Position numbers and translations under genes: made by a program. Under the pieces are notes generated by a model. The model did no database searches. It was given only the letters and a program-made list of their open reading frames with translations, and was not told where the DNA came from. From JAFDVL01 sp043736395 (GTDB taxonomy: Bacteria; Acidobacteriota; Blastocatellia; RBC074), in contig JAYTCQ010000288.1 in NCBI GenBank assembly GCA_043736395.1, forward strand, positions 1-22,088: DNA of 22,088 nt, written 5' to 3'. This document shows positions 22,001 to 22,088 of the stretch, one piece after another (position 1 is the first letter of the stretch; every line of letters starts with the position of its first letter).

Positions 22001-22088
22001 AGAAGCCCGCACGCAGTAAGGGCGCCAGTACTCTATTTGTACTTTCGCAGTTTTCTAATTCGCCCGCTTCAAATGTACTGGCGCCCTT
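22001..22088. repeat. Inverted repeat at the window edge, with AGAAGCC motif
   Basis: AAGGGCGCCAGTAC (22018-22031) is the perfect 14-bp reverse complement of GTACTGGCGCCCTT (22075-22088), separated by 43 nt. The right arm ends exactly at the end of the window, so the element may continue. The left arm is preceded by AGAAGCCCGCACGCAGT, related to the motif found after rpoC (13099-13125). Confidence 0.65.

Overview
The window is chromosomal DNA from a bacterium, most likely an Acidobacteriota member (possibly Blastocatellia-like). This rests on the gene order tuf-rpmG-trnW-secE-nusG-rplKAJL-rpoBC, on an RpoB with an eight-cysteine double zinc-ribbon insert near its N-terminus (a form I associate from memory with Acidobacteriota), and on the style of the dispersed intergenic repeats. 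The taxonomic call is inference; no rRNA is present.

Positions 1-13175 are the core translation/transcription cluster on the + strand: the end of tuf, rpmG (L33), tRNA-Trp(CCA), secE, nusG with a long acidic N-terminal extension, rplK, rplA, rplJ, rplL, rpoB and rpoC, closed by a strong bidirectional terminator. The spacers rplJ-rplL, rplL-rpoB and rpoB-rpoC hold conspicuous inverted repeats that probably tune the relative output of L7/L12, beta and beta-prime.

Positions 13174-15926 hold a divergent pair: a ROK-family sugar kinase on the - strand that lacks the usual zinc motif, and ettA, an ABC-F translation factor, on the + strand. ettA ends in a second bidirectional terminator.

Positions 15949-19557 are an accessory islet with all intact genes on the - strand: a secreted protein made of six DUF4177-like repeats, a DUF433/DUF5615 (VapBC-like) toxin-antitoxin pair, a second DUF433 gene without a toxin, and an AT-rich PD-(D/E)XK nuclease-like gene of unknown family. 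The least expected structure lies here. A 127-bp, near-identical copy of the 3' end of ettA sits at 17722-17848, so the repeat-protein gene and toxin-antitoxin pair are bracketed by direct repeats of the ettA tail, as if inserted by recombination at the end of ettA. Next to the copy is a 150-bp near-perfect palindrome.

Positions 19558-22088 hold a 42-bp-arm inverted-repeat element, a YiaA-like membrane protein, a REP-like GC-rich element, a DinB-family protein (- strand), an exported TlpA/thioredoxin-like protein whose active site is CAPA instead of CxxC, a terminator, and an inverted repeat running to the last base of the window. At least four different palindromic or tandem intergenic repeat types occur downstream of rpoC, so this part of the genome is repeat-rich.
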